Source: Marinobacter sp. F4218 (lineage in GTDB: Bacteria > Pseudomonadota > Gammaproteobacteria > Pseudomonadales > Oleiphilaceae). Taken from it: a DNA stretch of 64,000 bases. This document shows positions 1 to 9,267 of this stretch, piece after piece. The stretch is taken from NCBI RefSeq assembly GCF_019443085.1, contig NZ_JAHZIL010000003.1, positions 930,001 through 994,000 of the forward strand, in the 5' to 3' direction. The position numbers and the translations under genes are program-made. The notes below the pieces were generated by a model that worked only from the letters and a program-made list of their open reading frames with translations, had not been told where the DNA came from and made no database searches. Numbering within the stretch: position 1 is the first letter of the stretch; each line of letters opens with the position of its first letter.

Positions 1-1
1 G

Positions 2-1018
2 CTCCAGCAACTGGAGCAGTTGCTCGGTATTGGCCCGATCCAGATCTACCTTCATGACCGGGACTCTTCCCAGCCCATTCAGGCCGTCACCACCGCGACC
101 CGGGAGCGCCCCTTCTATTGCCGGGACCACCACTGCAACGCCTGCCTGGTGCAACCCGAGCAGTACGAAGACCTACCGATTGAAAACAATGACGGCCGCC
201 GCCTGTTGCTGCCCATCCGCACCCCCGGACATCTGCTGGGGACACTGGAAGTCTGGTACCCTGTCCAGATGGATCTGGCACCGACCGCCCGCCAGCTGCT
301 GGAAATCCTGAGCGATCAGCTGGCCACCGCAATCTTCCTCGAGCGGCAGATTACCGAGGAGCAGCAGCTGACCCTGGCGGAAGAACGCACGGTTATCGCC
401 CGGGAGCTGCACGACTCACTGGCGCAGTCGCTGTCCTACCTGAAGATGCAGGTAGCGCGCCTGCGCAGGCTCAACATCACCGGCGAGCAAGAGGCGACCC
501 ACGAGGCCATCCTGGATGAACTCAGCATGGGCCTGAACAGCGCCTACCGGCAACTGCGCGAGTTGCTGACCACCTTCCGGCTGAAGCTGGACACCCCGGA
601 TCTGTCTTCCGCGCTCAAACACACCGTTGAAGAATTTTCAGAACGGCTCGGCAAGCCGGTGCAACTGGTCTACAACCTGCCGCCGAATACGCTGTCGCCC
701 AATGAGGAAATACATACCCTCCAGATTGTTCGGGAAGGGCTTGCCAACGCCGTAAAGCATGCCGACGCCAGCGAAGTTGAAGTCGATATAATCTTCGAGT
801 CACCGAAAGTGAAAGCCCGGATCCGTGACAACGGCAGAGGCCTGCCCGAGGGCGACCAGCCCATCAATCATTATGGAATGGTCATCATGCAGGATCGCGC
901 CCGAACACTGGGTGGGCAGGTACGGGTTCAGAACCGGGAGGAAGGCGGTGTGGAAGTGTCATTGTCTTTCATCCCGAAAAGCCGGAACCTTATCCCGACC
1001 GAAGTCTCCAGCGCCTGA
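2..1018 (+). CDS. narX: Nitrate/nitrite sensor histidine kinase NarX, C-terminal part (5' end outside window)
   Basis: The reading frame is open from the first bases, so only the last 338 residues of a membrane sensor kinase are visible. They comprise a GAF-like central segment with a cysteine cluster ([10 protein letters not shown]), an HPK7-type dimerisation helix with the phospho-accepting His in [16 protein letters not shown] (His codon 410-412), and a HATPase domain with an N box ([10 protein letters not shown]) and DNGRGLPEG. This class phosphorylates LuxR-type regulators, and narL follows 65 bp downstream, which supports the nitrate/nitrite assignment. The periplasmic sensor domain and HAMP are outside the window, so ligand specificity cannot be read. 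The histidine kinase call is firm; NarX rather than NarQ rests on the neighbour. Confidence 0.85.
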   Translation, partial: LQQLEQLLGIGPIQIYLHDRDSSQPIQAVTTATRERPFYCRDHHCNACLVQPEQYEDLPIENNDGRRLLLPIRTPGHLLGTLEVWYPVQMDLAPTARQLLEILSDQLATAIFLERQITEEQQLTLAEERTVIARELHDSLAQSLSYLKMQVARLRRLNITGEQEATHEAILDELSMGLNSAYRQLRELLTTFRLKLDTPDLSSALKHTVEEFSERLGKPVQLVYNLPPNTLSPNEEIHTLQIVREGLANAVKHADASEVEVDIIFESPKVKARIRDNGRGLPEGDQPINHYGMVIMQDRARTLGGQVRVQNREEGGVEVSLSFIPKSRNLIPTEVSSA

Positions 1019-1083
1019 TCCGGACCACACACACGGGCGGCCTCCAAGCACGCCGGAACGCAGAAAAGGAAACCAGAGTAACC

Positions 1084-1740
1084 ATGTCAGATATACCCGC
1101 AAGCATTCTGCTGATTGATGATCATCCGCTTCTGCGCCAGGGCATCAAGCAGCTGATCGAAATGGAAGACGATATGGAAGTGGTTGGTGAAGCCAACAAC
1201 GCTTCAGACGGCATTCGCCTGGCCACGGAAATCGAGCCGGACCTGATCCTGATGGATCTGAACATGCCCGAGATGAACGGCATCGAAGCCCTTGAGAAAC
1301 TGCGGCAACAGAACATCAGTTCCCGGATCATCATGTTCACTGTCTCCGATCACGAGGATGATGTGGTAGCCGCGCTGCGCGCAGGCGCTGACGGCTACCT
1401 GCTCAAGGATATGGAACCGGAGGATATGATCCGGCAGCTGCACCAGGCCGCCGTCGGCAAGATGGTGATCAGCGAGCGCCTCACCACACTGCTGGCCCAG
1501 GCCCTGCGCTCCAACAAGCCGCAGCAGGCTTCGCGCCCGGACTTCGACAGCCTGACACCCCGGGAAAAGGATATCCTCCGCCTGATTGCCGAGGGGCTCT
1601 CCAACAAGATGATCGGCCGCAAACTGGACATAAGCGACGGCACCGTGAAGGTGCACGTGAAGCACCTGCTGAAAAAGCTGAACCTGCGCTCCCGGGTGGA
1701 AGTGGCGGTCTGGGCCGTGGAAGAAGGTCTGCACCGCTGA
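1084..1740 (+). CDS. narL: Nitrate/nitrite response regulator NarL
   Basis: A 218-residue two-domain response regulator of normal NarL/FixJ length. The receiver domain has the acidic pair ([10 protein letters not shown], residues 11-20), phospho-acceptor Asp58 in LMDLNMP, and the conserved Lys in LLKDMEP. The C-terminal LuxR-type helix-turn-helix starts at [19 protein letters not shown] and continues through [20 protein letters not shown]. The gene lies directly after narX in the same direction, so they form one sensor-regulator unit. Its likely targets here are the narK genes at 29-35 kb; narGHJI is not in this window. Assignment is secure at family level and strong for NarL. Confidence 0.9.
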   Translation: MSDIPASILLIDDHPLLRQGIKQLIEMEDDMEVVGEANNASDGIRLATEIEPDLILMDLNMPEMNGIEALEKLRQQNISSRIIMFTVSDHEDDVVAALRAGADGYLLKDMEPEDMIRQLHQAAVGKMVISERLTTLLAQALRSNKPQQASRPDFDSLTPREKDILRLIAEGLSNKMIGRKLDISDGTVKVHVKHLLKKLNLRSRVEVAVWAVEEGLHR

Positions 1741-1759
1741 GGGAAGCCGGCCCAAAGAA

Positions 1760-1789
1760 GGGGTCAAATGAAAGCCTTCATCTGACCCC
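1760..1789. repeat. Palindromic hairpin repeat, copy 1
   Basis: 13-base arms around the loop AGCC: left GGGGTCAAATGAA, right TTCATCTGACCCC, with one A-C mismatch. It lies just after narL. There is no T-run, so it is not a standard intrinsic terminator. Similar units occur at 1806-1836 and 10348-10373, all intergenic. Confidence 0.7.
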
Positions 1790-1805
1790 AACTTCACCGC
1801 CACCC

Positions 1806-1836
1806 GGGGATCTGAAGAAAGCCTTCTTCTGACCCC
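1806..1836. repeat. Palindromic hairpin repeat, copy 2 (imperfect left arm)
   Basis: The same AGCC loop and right arm TTCTTCTGACCCC as the other copies. The left arm (GGGG, then ATCT, then GAAGAA) carries an extra base and substitutions, so the stem is bulged. It is followed by ACTTTCACC; ACTTCACC also follows copy 1. It ends 11 bases before the ANR-like box of ubiT. Confidence 0.6.
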
Positions 1837-1847
1837 ACTTTCACCCC

Positions 1848-1861
1848 CTGAGTTATATCAA
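1848..1861 (+). promoter_or_regulatory. ANR/FNR-like box and promoter of ubiT
   Basis: CTGAG-TTAT-ATCAA matches the FNR consensus TTGAT-N4-ATCAA at 8 of 10 positions. A -10-like TACCCT lies at 1884-1889, 29.5 bp from the box centre, which is the class II FNR geometry (box centred near -41.5, start near 1896). ubiT begins at 1918. The same TACCCT at the same spacing precedes ubiU. Confidence 0.7.
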
Positions 1862-1917
1862 AGCCCCCAAACCAGTTTTCCCCTACCCTGCCTCCGTCCC
1901 AGATAACGGAGCCGACG

Positions 1918-2421
1918 ATGCACCTTTCGTTACCCAAACTGACCGCGTTCCCCGCACACCACCCATTACTCGACCAGTCCCTGACGGTACTCCGGGAATA
2001 CCTTCCGTCCCCCGCCCCGCTGCTTGGCGCTGTCGACCAGCGCATCCCCATGCCGGTCAAACAACTGGCGGCCGAAGCACCCCTGAATCGTCTGTTCGCC
2101 CGGGCCATTGCCGAGGGCGAGTTTGATGATTTCGAGGGACGGAAGATCCGCCTGGAATTGAACGAGGGTCACCCGGGTATTACTTTGGGATTCTGGTCGG
2201 GCAGGCTGAGGGTGGTTGACGGCTCAGGGGAAGCTATCATCCGCGGCTCCCTGTCAGCATTCCGAACCCTGGCCGAACGGCGTCAGGACCCGGACCAGCT
2301 CTTCTTCCAGCGCCGTCTGGTCATTGAGGGGGACACCGAGCTGGGGCTGGCGCTGAAGAACCTGCTGGATGGTCTGGAATGGACTGTCAGCTTTCGGACG
2401 ACACTGTTCCCAAACTCGTAA
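1918..2421 (+). CDS. ubiT: UbiT, SCP2-domain lipid-binding factor for anaerobic ubiquinone synthesis
   Basis: A 167-residue soluble protein with an SCP2 sterol-carrier-like domain from about residue 35 to 145 (PVKQLAAEAPLNRLFARAIA, then the RLVIEGDTELGLALKNLLDG segment typical of YhbT/UbiT). In E. coli UbiT works with UbiU and UbiV to make ubiquinone without oxygen and is thought to bind the hydrophobic quinone intermediates. The assignment is supported by ubiUV at 8.4-10.3 kb on the other strand and by an ANR-like promoter at 1848. Unlike arrangements where the three genes are adjacent, here a tetR-RND operon and a cytochrome gene separate ubiT from ubiUV. Confidence 0.85.
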   Translation: MHLSLPKLTAFPAHHPLLDQSLTVLREYLPSPAPLLGAVDQRIPMPVKQLAAEAPLNRLFARAIAEGEFDDFEGRKIRLELNEGHPGITLGFWSGRLRVVDGSGEAIIRGSLSAFRTLAERRQDPDQLFFQRRLVIEGDTELGLALKNLLDGLEWTVSFRTTLFPNS

Positions 2422-2658
2422 CCGGGCTTCCCAAGCCCAGTGCCGGGCAGACCTGGCGGCTCAAAGGCATACCTCGGAGAGGGTCCGGCGCATTTGGCTC
2501 GCCATAGCTGCCCATTAGCGCTTTTGCTGGTATCCACCCGGTCCGGTCCCGAGCCACTTCCAGGGAAGGAGAACCCGATTCCACGGCAGAACCCGGAAAC
2601 GACATCAGCCGCCTCACACTCGAAGATTGTTGCAAAAACCATTTCGGGCTTTCAGAAT

Positions 2659-2676
2659 AAAGTAATTGATTACTTT
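2659..2676. promoter_or_regulatory. Palindromic operator upstream of the tetR gene
   Basis: Perfect 8-bp inverted repeat AAAGTAAT-TG-ATTACTTT, centred 23 bp before the start codon at 2691. AT-rich palindromes of this size at this place are typical TetR operators, so it is the likely site of autorepression of the tetR-RND operon. It lies in otherwise GC-rich DNA. Confidence 0.75.
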
Positions 2677-2690
2677 CTTTTGGTATTACC

Positions 2691-3329
2691 ATGTCAACAA
2701 AGCCAAAAGGCTCCAAACGCGCCTACCAGAGCACCGAACTGCGCCAGTCTGCCACCATCGAAGCGGTCGTCCAGCTTTGCAGCGAACAGGACCCGGCCAC
2801 CCTCACCACGGCCCGTATTGCCGATGAAGTGGGGTTGTCGCAGGGCGCCCTGTTCAAACACTTCCCCAACAAGAACCGGCTGTGGGAGTCAGTAGCGGGC
2901 TGGGTGTCAGAGCAGCTCACCCGCCAGGTATTCAGTGCCGCCGACCAACACCAGCAGGCAGACCAGGCACTGGAAGCCATGTTCCTGGCCCACGTGGGCT
3001 TTATCGCCCGGCACCCGGGTATTCCGCGACTGATGCTGGGGGAATTGCAGAAGCCAGACAACGGCCCCGCCAAAACTATCATCCGCCAGACACTCGCCCG
3101 CTACCGCAAGAAGGTGGTCGGGCTGCTGAATCTTGGCATCCAGCAGGGGCGCATCGCCTCCGGTATCGATATCGAGGCTGCGGCGGTGCTGTATCTCGGT
3201 GCTATTCAGGGGCTGGTAGTTCAGGCCATGGTCAGTGGCGAGATGCATACCCTTGAGCAGGCGGCACCCCGAATCTTCAAACTATACAGCGCCAGCTTTC
3301 AGGAGAAGCCCGATGACCCGGAAAAATAA
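2691..3329 (+). CDS. TetR/AcrR-family transcriptional repressor of the downstream RND pump
   Basis: 212 residues. The N-terminal TetR helix-turn-helix runs about residues 18-65 (TARIADEVGLSQGALFKHF is the hallmark turn-recognition-helix segment). The rest is the helical ligand-binding and dimerisation domain (FLAHVGFIARHPGIPRLMLGE is common in regulators of this class). The gene overlaps the start of the membrane-fusion-protein gene by 17 bp and a perfect palindrome sits just upstream of it, so it probably represses itself and the pump. The ligand cannot be deduced. Confidence 0.85.
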   Translation: MSTKPKGSKRAYQSTELRQSATIEAVVQLCSEQDPATLTTARIADEVGLSQGALFKHFPNKNRLWESVAGWVSEQLTRQVFSAADQHQQADQALEAMFLAHVGFIARHPGIPRLMLGELQKPDNGPAKTIIRQTLARYRKKVVGLLNLGIQQGRIASGIDIEAAAVLYLGAIQGLVVQAMVSGEMHTLEQAAPRIFKLYSASFQEKPDDPEK

Positions 3330-4686
3330 ACTGACTCTGGCTCTGGCTCTGATGACCGGCATCGTCTTTGTCGTGATCATGATAGAGCTGAAACAACCGC
3401 CGGAACGGGCAGAGGCGCAGGTAGCCGCTACCCCGGTGCGCATAATGACAGTCACGCCCCGGGAATTCCGTACCGAAGCCCGGGGCTATGGCCAGGTGCT
3501 GCCGGCCCGAAGCTGGAACGCTGTGGCCAATGTTGGCGGGCGGGTTATCTGGAAGCACCCGGAGCTGGAGAGCGGCAACCTGATCGCCGCGGGCACACGG
3601 TTGCTTGAGATCGACCCCACCCGTTATGAACTGGCCGAAGCCTCCGCCCAGGCGGATCTGGCAGGCATCGAAGCCGAACTGCGACAACTGGCGCAGGAAG
3701 AGCGCAATACGGGTGAGCTGCTGAAGCTGGAAGAACGCCGGCTGACGCTGGCCAGGCGGGAACTGGACCGGGCAAGAACCCTGACCGAGCGGGGCGCCCT
3801 CTCTGAAACCCGGTACGACGAGCAACAGCGGGCAACCCTGCAGCAGGAACAGGCGGTCCAGAGCCTCAGAAACCAGCTGAACCTGATTCCTGTCAGGCGG
3901 GATACCCTGGAGGCCCGCAAGGCCAGAACGGAATCCGCGCTTGCCAGTGCCCGGGAAGACCTGGAAGACACCCGCTTTGAAGCACTCTGGGACCTGCGGG
4001 TCCATCAGGCCGATATCGACATCGGCCAGCATGTCAGCCCCGGCCAGAGCCTGTTCATTGCCGACGACATAACCCGGGCCGAGGCCACAGTGCAGCTGGA
4101 AGTAGCAGAACTGCGCCGGGTGTTGTCACAACTGTCGGACGACAGCCTGCCGGAACCCGGCGCCGGCACAACCAACAACTTCACCGACTTTCATGACCAA
4201 TTCTCCCTGGGCGATCTGCAGGTCCGGGTAACCCCCACCAACGTGCCGGATGCCCACTGGCCCGGGAAACTTACCCGGGTCACCAGCAGTCTCGACCCGG
4301 CCACCCGGACTGTTCAGGCGGTGATCTCGGTGGAAGAACCTTACCGCAACGCCAATCCGCCTGCCCGCCCGCCGCTGGTACGAAACATGTTCGTGCAGAC
4401 CAGTATTAGCGCCCCCACTCCCCGGCCGGTTATCGTAATCCCGGCCAGCACTGTTCATCAGGGCGTGGTCTACCTCGCCGATGAAGACAATCGCCTGCAG
4501 CGAAGAGAAGTCACGGTCGCCTGGCAGCAGAGGGATCTGGCCGTTATCAGTGAAGGCCTGAAACCGGGAGACCGGCTGGTTCTGGATGATCTGGTACCCG
4601 CCATCGACGGAACTCTGCTGGCTTCCCAAGCGGTCGAGGCTGCCGGGGAAATCGGGCAACAACCGGCCTCGGGAGATCAGCCATGA
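3313..4686 (+). CDS. RND efflux membrane fusion protein (periplasmic adaptor)
   Basis: 457 residues from the ATG at 3313, chosen because AGGAGAAG precedes it and a hydrophobic anchor (LTLALALMTGIVFVVIMI) follows at once; longer in-frame starts lie inside tetR. There is no lipobox, so it is anchored by an N-terminal membrane helix. The biotinyl-lipoyl halves flank a long alpha-helical hairpin (about residues 110-225, rich in Glu, Leu and Arg), followed by beta-barrel and membrane-proximal domains (ITRAEATVQLEVAELRRVL; ASTVHQGVVYLADED). It links the RND permease to an outer-membrane channel. No channel gene is adjacent, so a shared TolC is likely. ATGA overlap with the next gene. Confidence 0.88.
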   Translation: MTRKNKLTLALALMTGIVFVVIMIELKQPPERAEAQVAATPVRIMTVTPREFRTEARGYGQVLPARSWNAVANVGGRVIWKHPELESGNLIAAGTRLLEIDPTRYELAEASAQADLAGIEAELRQLAQEERNTGELLKLEERRLTLARRELDRARTLTERGALSETRYDEQQRATLQQEQAVQSLRNQLNLIPVRRDTLEARKARTESALASAREDLEDTRFEALWDLRVHQADIDIGQHVSPGQSLFIADDITRAEATVQLEVAELRRVLSQLSDDSLPEPGAGTTNNFTDFHDQFSLGDLQVRVTPTNVPDAHWPGKLTRVTSSLDPATRTVQAVISVEEPYRNANPPARPPLVRNMFVQTSISAPTPRPVIVIPASTVHQGVVYLADEDNRLQRREVTVAWQQRDLAVISEGLKPGDRLVLDDLVPAIDGTLLASQAVEAAGEIGQQPASGDQP

Positions 4687-7600
4687 TCCGCTGGTTCGCG
4701 GGCCATCCCACGGCGGGCAACCTGCTGCTGATTCTGATACTGGCGGCGGGGCTGTTTGCCGCCCCCAGCCTTACCCGGGAAACCTTTCCGGACTATCTGC
4801 CGCCGGAAGTGAGTATCACCATGGAGTACCGGGGCGCCACGGCTGCCGATGTGGAGGAAGCCCTCTGCCAGCGTCTGAGCGAAGCCCTGCAGCGGGTGAA
4901 CCATATGCAGGAGGTTACCTGTACCGCCCGGGACAACCAGGCCCAGACTATTGCCAGCATGGAATCCGGCGGCGATATGGGCCGGTTTCTGGACGATATC
5001 CGCACCGAAATCGAAGGCCTTACCGACCTGCCGGAAGAAGCTGAAGACCCGATCATCCGGGAGCTCTACCGCACCGACCTGGTGGCCGCCATTGCTGTCA
5101 CCGGCCCCATGAGTTTCGCCCACCTGGAAAGCTATACCAACCAATTGGAAGACCGTTTGTTTGCCATTGATGGCGTAGCTGATGTGGTGCCGGTGGGCCT
5201 GTCCCAGCGCCAATGGCAGGTGGAGATATCACAGAACCTGTTGCGCCAGTACGGCTTGGGCGTGCGGGATGTCGCCCGGGCCATCACTGGTCAGAATGTT
5301 GACATGCCCCTGGGCACCCTGGAAACCGACAGCCAGGATATCCAGCTACGTTTCGTGGACGAGCGCCGGTCTTTGCAGACGCTGACCAACCTGCCAGTGC
5401 TGGGCGGCCAGGCCGGTGCCGTGCTCACTCTGGGCGATATTGCCACCCTGTCTGAGACTTATGAACGGCAGGAAGAGCGCGCCGAGTTCAACGGCCAGCG
5501 GGCGATCATTCTGGAAATCCACAAAAACCGCGGTGAAGATGCCCTGCGGGTGATGGATGCCCTTCAGGCTTTTATTGCCGAGGAAAAGCGCCGGCGGAAT
5601 GGCACAGTGAACCTTGAGATCACCCAGGATATGACCTCCATCGTCAAGGACCGCCTGCAGATGCTGGTCGGCAATGGCATTACCGGCCTGCTGCTGGTGG
5701 GGCTGGTGATGGCCCTGTTCTTCCGGCCCAGGCTGGCCTTCTGGGCACTGTTCGGCCTGCCGGCGGCCTTTGCCGGCGCCTTCGTGATGATGGCCCTGAC
5801 CGGGCTGTCCCTGAACATGATCACCCTGGTGGCGTTACTGATGGCCATTGGCATCGTGATGGATGATTCGGTGGTCATCACCGAGAACATTGCACGCCAT
5901 GCCACTGAAGGCGCTACGCCTCTGCAGGCCGCGACCCATGGCACCCTGGAAATCCTGCCGGGCGTGTTGTCGTCGTTTCTGACCACCGTCTCGGTGTTTT
6001 TACCCCTGGCATTTCTGGCCGGCGAACTGGGCTCGGTACTGGAAGTCCTGCCGGTGGTGCTGATTGCCGCCCTGGCCGCCTCTTTGATCGAAGCCTTCTG
6101 GATTCTGCCCCATCACCTGAAAAGTGGTTTGGGCAAAGGCCGGGACAAACCCGTTTCCCGCTTTCGCGCGCGGTTTGACCGGGGCTTTGAAACAAGCCGG
6201 GAAACGTTGGGGCAACTGGCCGATACCGCCATCCGCTTTCGCTACGGGGTGCTGGCCGGCATGCTGATCATTCTGCTGGGGTCTGTCGGCCTTATGGCGG
6301 GCGGCCATGTGCGTATGGAGGCCATGCCGGAAATCGACGGTGATGTCCTGGAAGCCCGGGTACTGATGCCGCAGGGCACCCCCCTGCACCAGACCCGGAA
6401 AATCACCAACCGAATTACCGAAGCCATGCTCCGGCTGAACAAGGAATACAGCCCCGAGCAACCGGATGGCCAGGCTCTGGTGCGCAATGTCCAGACCCGC
6501 TTCAACCAGCACTCCGGTGCCGGCGAGCAAGGCGCCCATGTGGCCACGGTGATGGCCGACCTGCTCACCGCAGAAAACCGCACCGTTGATCTGGCCACCG
6601 TGACCGACCGCTGGTACCAGGAAATCGGCGATATTCCTGGCCTGATTGCCCTGACCATTCAGGAACCGGGATTCGGCCCGGCGGGCATTCCGATCGAGAT
6701 CCGATTGCAGGGCAGCGACCTGGACCATCTCAAAGAAGCGGCCCGCTACCTGGGCAACGACGTGGCCGACTACACCGGCACCTTCAACGTGCTGGACGAC
6801 CTCCGCCCCGGCAAACCCCAGCGCACGTTGAAACTGAAAGACAGTGCCCTGGCCCTCGGCCTGACCGCCAGCGATGTCGCCGGCCAGATACGCACCGGGT
6901 TGCTGGGCGATATTGTCGATACGGTGCAGATCGGCGACCAGCACATCGAGATTCTGGTCCGCCAGAGCCGCGCCGAGCGCACTACCCGGGCGTTCCTGGA
7001 AGACACGGTCATCACCGGCAAGAATGGCCAGATGATCCCGCTGCGGGAGGTGGCCGATATTACCGACGAGCGTCAGTGGGCCCAGGTTACCCGCATTGAC
7101 GGTCTACGCACCGTCACAGTGTCGGCGGATGTGAACGGACGTATGACCAACGCCGATGCCATCGTCACCGATCTTCAGAACCGTGTGTTTCCGGAGCTTC
7201 GCGAACGATGGCCGGAAATCACTCTACAGGTGGAAGGCCGGACCGCCCGCTCCCGGGAAACCGGCCAGTCCATCGCCCGGGGCCTGCTGATCGGCCTGCT
7301 GGGCATCTTCCTGATCCTGTCGTTCCAGTTCCGCAGCTATCTGGAGCCGATCATCGTGATGCTGTCCATTCCGGTGGCTTTCATGGGGGCGGCCTGGGGC
7401 CACCTGCTCATGGGCTATAACCTGTCCATGCCATCATTGATCGGCGCTGCTTCACTGGCCGGCATTGTAGTCAACAATGCCATCCTGCTGGTGCAGTTCA
7501 TCAAAAGCTATCGGGAACAGGGCATGAGCACCGTCGAAGCCGCTGGCGCCGCCAGCCGGAACCGGTTCCGGGCCATTCTGATCACCACCAGCACCACCGT

Positions 7601-7841
7601 AGCCGGCCTGCTGCCCTTGCTGGCCGAAACCAGCACCCAGGCCATGGCGGTGATTCCGCTGGTGATTTCCGTGGTGTTCGGCCTGCTGGTGTCGACTCTG
7701 GTCGTGTTACTGGGTTTGCCGGCGCTCTACGTCATCCTGGAAGATCTGGGGTGGGCCACTTCGTCCAACCCCCATAGCCTTGAGGATTCAACAGACAGCG
7801 GACAGTTAACATATCTCAACAGGCAAACTACTCAACACTGA
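4683..7841 (+). CDS. RND-family efflux permease (AcrB/MMPL superfamily)
   Basis: 1052 residues, the usual length for a proton-driven RND pump. The N-terminal helix, large periplasmic loop, TM2-6, second loop and TM8-12 are all recognisable. The proton-relay Asp pair is present in AIGIVMDDSVVITENIARH, and the ACR_tran family segment around ETFPDYLPPEVSITMEYRGA is clear. The start overlaps the adaptor stop (ATGA), so the two are translationally coupled. The sequence resembles the pumps paired with short HlyD adaptors rather than the classic AcrB drug pumps; substrate unknown. No outer-membrane partner is encoded here. Confidence 0.9.
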   Translation: MIRWFAGHPTAGNLLLILILAAGLFAAPSLTRETFPDYLPPEVSITMEYRGATAADVEEALCQRLSEALQRVNHMQEVTCTARDNQAQTIASMESGGDMGRFLDDIRTEIEGLTDLPEEAEDPIIRELYRTDLVAAIAVTGPMSFAHLESYTNQLEDRLFAIDGVADVVPVGLSQRQWQVEISQNLLRQYGLGVRDVARAITGQNVDMPLGTLETDSQDIQLRFVDERRSLQTLTNLPVLGGQAGAVLTLGDIATLSETYERQEERAEFNGQRAIILEIHKNRGEDALRVMDALQAFIAEEKRRRNGTVNLEITQDMTSIVKDRLQMLVGNGITGLLLVGLVMALFFRPRLAFWALFGLPAAFAGAFVMMALTGLSLNMITLVALLMAIGIVMDDSVVITENIARHATEGATPLQAATHGTLEILPGVLSSFLTTVSVFLPLAFLAGELGSVLEVLPVVLIAALAASLIEAFWILPHHLKSGLGKGRDKPVSRFRARFDRGFETSRETLGQLADTAIRFRYGVLAGMLIILLGSVGLMAGGHVRMEAMPEIDGDVLEARVLMPQGTPLHQTRKITNRITEAMLRLNKEYSPEQPDGQALVRNVQTRFNQHSGAGEQGAHVATVMADLLTAENRTVDLATVTDRWYQEIGDIPGLIALTIQEPGFGPAGIPIEIRLQGSDLDHLKEAARYLGNDVADYTGTFNVLDDLRPGKPQRTLKLKDSALALGLTASDVAGQIRTGLLGDIVDTVQIGDQHIEILVRQSRAERTTRAFLEDTVITGKNGQMIPLREVADITDERQWAQVTRIDGLRTVTVSADVNGRMTNADAIVTDLQNRVFPELRERWPEITLQVEGRTARSRETGQSIARGLLIGLLGIFLILSFQFRSYLEPIIVMLSIPVAFMGAAWGHLLMGYNLSMPSLIGAASLAGIVVNNAILLVQFIKSYREQGMSTVEAAGAASRNRFRAILITTSTTVAGLLPLLAETSTQAMAVIPLVISVVFGLLVSTLVVLLGLPALYVILEDLGWATSSNPHSLEDSTDSGQLTYLNRQTTQH

Positions 7842-7886
7842 TAGCCTGAACGACGCTCAACATTCATCGACAGAGGGGGCATCTTC

Positions 7887-8357
7887 ATGACAAAAACAAA
7901 CAGTTCGCTTCTGAGCATCCTCATCCTGAGCCTTACTGTGTCATTCGCTGCCACGGCTGCCGAACCGGTCACTCCCAAGCTCACCGGCAAACTGGATCGA
8001 CTGCTGCGCGAAGAGATGCGATCGATTCAGACGGCGATGGGACAGATCCATTCGGCCATCGTTATGGGTCAGCATGACAAGGTTGCGAAGCAAGCCCGGG
8101 ATATTTACGACAGTTTCATCCTGCAGCAATCACTCACTGAACAGGATCGTAAAGATCTGATGTCGGCCGTACCAGAAGGCTTTATCAAGCTGGACAAGGA
8201 GTTTCATCAACTCGCGGCATCGCTGGCAGAGGCCGGCAGGAATGACGACACGGAGAAGCAACACAAGCTGTTCGGCAAAATGACAGGCAACTGCATCCAG
8301 TGTCACAGCACGTATGTGTCTGACCGCTTTCCTGGCGTCAAACCCGTCAGGGACTGA
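7887..8357 (+). CDS. Periplasmic class II cytochrome c (c'/c556-like)
   Basis: 156 residues with a cleavable signal peptide (cleavage near AATAAEP, residues 21-27). The single haem-binding motif is C136-I-Q-C139-H140 close to the C-terminus, as in four-helix-bundle cytochromes c' and c556. Met44 in LREEMRSIQTAM sits where the sixth ligand of c556-type proteins lies. It starts 45 bp after the RND permease and faces ubiV, ending 6 bp from it. Cytochromes of this fold carry electrons or bind NO in the periplasm; which applies here is not visible. Confidence 0.75.
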   Translation: MTKTNSSLLSILILSLTVSFAATAAEPVTPKLTGKLDRLLREEMRSIQTAMGQIHSAIVMGQHDKVAKQARDIYDSFILQQSLTEQDRKDLMSAVPEGFIKLDKEFHQLAASLAEAGRNDDTEKQHKLFGKMTGNCIQCHSTYVSDRFPGVKPVRD

Positions 8358-8363
8358 TCGGCC

Positions 8364-9254
8364 TCAGCGGATCAGGTCCATTCCCGGCTTGCCATACCAG
8401 TATCCGTTGCAGGGTGGTGCCTCCACCAGGTGCAGCGGGTCGGTGGCAGGCACTTCACCCCGGCGTACCTGATCAAAGCGTTTTACCACTTCCTCCATGC
8501 CCTGGTGTTCCGGGCTCAGGCGCACCGTGTTCACGCCCATCCGCTCCATTTCCGGCAGTTCACGCGTGAGGTCGTATCGGGACCCCGAGAGCGTGGAAAT
8601 ACCGTTCAGGCGGAACAGTTCCCGGGATTCGCGGGAACGCAACTCCATGCCGTCCGGATGCTGCAAACAACGGAACTCGCAGTTGTCCTTGGGCAGGTTG
8701 TAATGGCGGGCAGTGAAACAGCGGGACGACCAGGCCAGGGGCAGAAAACCCCAGGCGAACACCTCGGCGGGCAGTTCCAGGCCTTCCTGTTTCAGGCCGT
8801 TGATCAGCTGCTCGAGGGTCTCCTTGCCCAGCTCGACCGGCAGGTTCCAGCCTTTCAGTCCCTGCTTCGCCAGCACCTTGAGCGTGGCGACGTTGTAAAT
8901 GTTCATGGAAGGGCCGCTAATAAACGGAATGTGGTGGCGGCTGGCGACCTGCACCGCACTCTGATCGTTGGCCTCCACCAGGAACTCATTCTGATCGCAG
9001 ATCCGGCGCAGGCGACGCAGATCCGCTTCCGACTCGATCAGGGTCTGGGTGGAGATCACCACCTCCTTGCCGCAGGCTTTCAGGTCCCGGGCCAGATCAA
9101 ACCAGTCGTCCGGCTTCAGTTCCCGGCGCCGGGAGCAGACGGCCTCACCCAGGTAGATGGTATCCACCGGCCATTCGGCGGCTTTGGCGTAGAAATCGAA
9201 CACGGTCTGCTTGGACCAGAACCACAGGATGGGTCCGAGAGAAAGTTTCATCAT
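8364..9254 (-). CDS. ubiV: UbiV, [4Fe-4S] U32-family subunit of the anaerobic ubiquinone hydroxylase
   Basis: 296 residues of the U32 peptidase-like fold. The four Fe-S cysteines known in E. coli UbiV are matched: Cys40 ([11 protein letters not shown]) and C179-X12-C192-X3-C196 ([19 protein letters not shown]). UbiU and UbiV form a heterodimer that hydroxylates ubiquinone precursors without O2, using prephenate as oxygen donor in E. coli. The gene starts 13 bp after ubiU ends, so it is the second gene of a ubiUV operon read from the ANR-like promoter near 10320. Two ATGs (9254, 9251) are possible starts. Confidence 0.9.
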   Translation of the reverse strand: MMKLSLGPILWFWSKQTVFDFYAKAAEWPVDTIYLGEAVCSRRRELKPDDWFDLARDLKACGKEVVISTQTLIESEADLRRLRRICDQNEFLVEANDQSAVQVASRHHIPFISGPSMNIYNVATLKVLAKQGLKGWNLPVELGKETLEQLINGLKQEGLELPAEVFAWGFLPLAWSSRCFTARHYNLPKDNCEFRCLQHPDGMELRSRESRELFRLNGISTLSGSRYDLTRELPEMERMGVNTVRLSPEHQGMEEVVKRFDQVRRGEVPATDPLHLVEAPPCNGYWYGKPGMDLIR

Positions 9255-9267
9255 GATTGGCAGAACC

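Noticed and set aside
1760..1789. Intrinsic terminator of narL
   Set aside because: The hairpin is strong but no T-run follows; it is a member of a repeat family instead.
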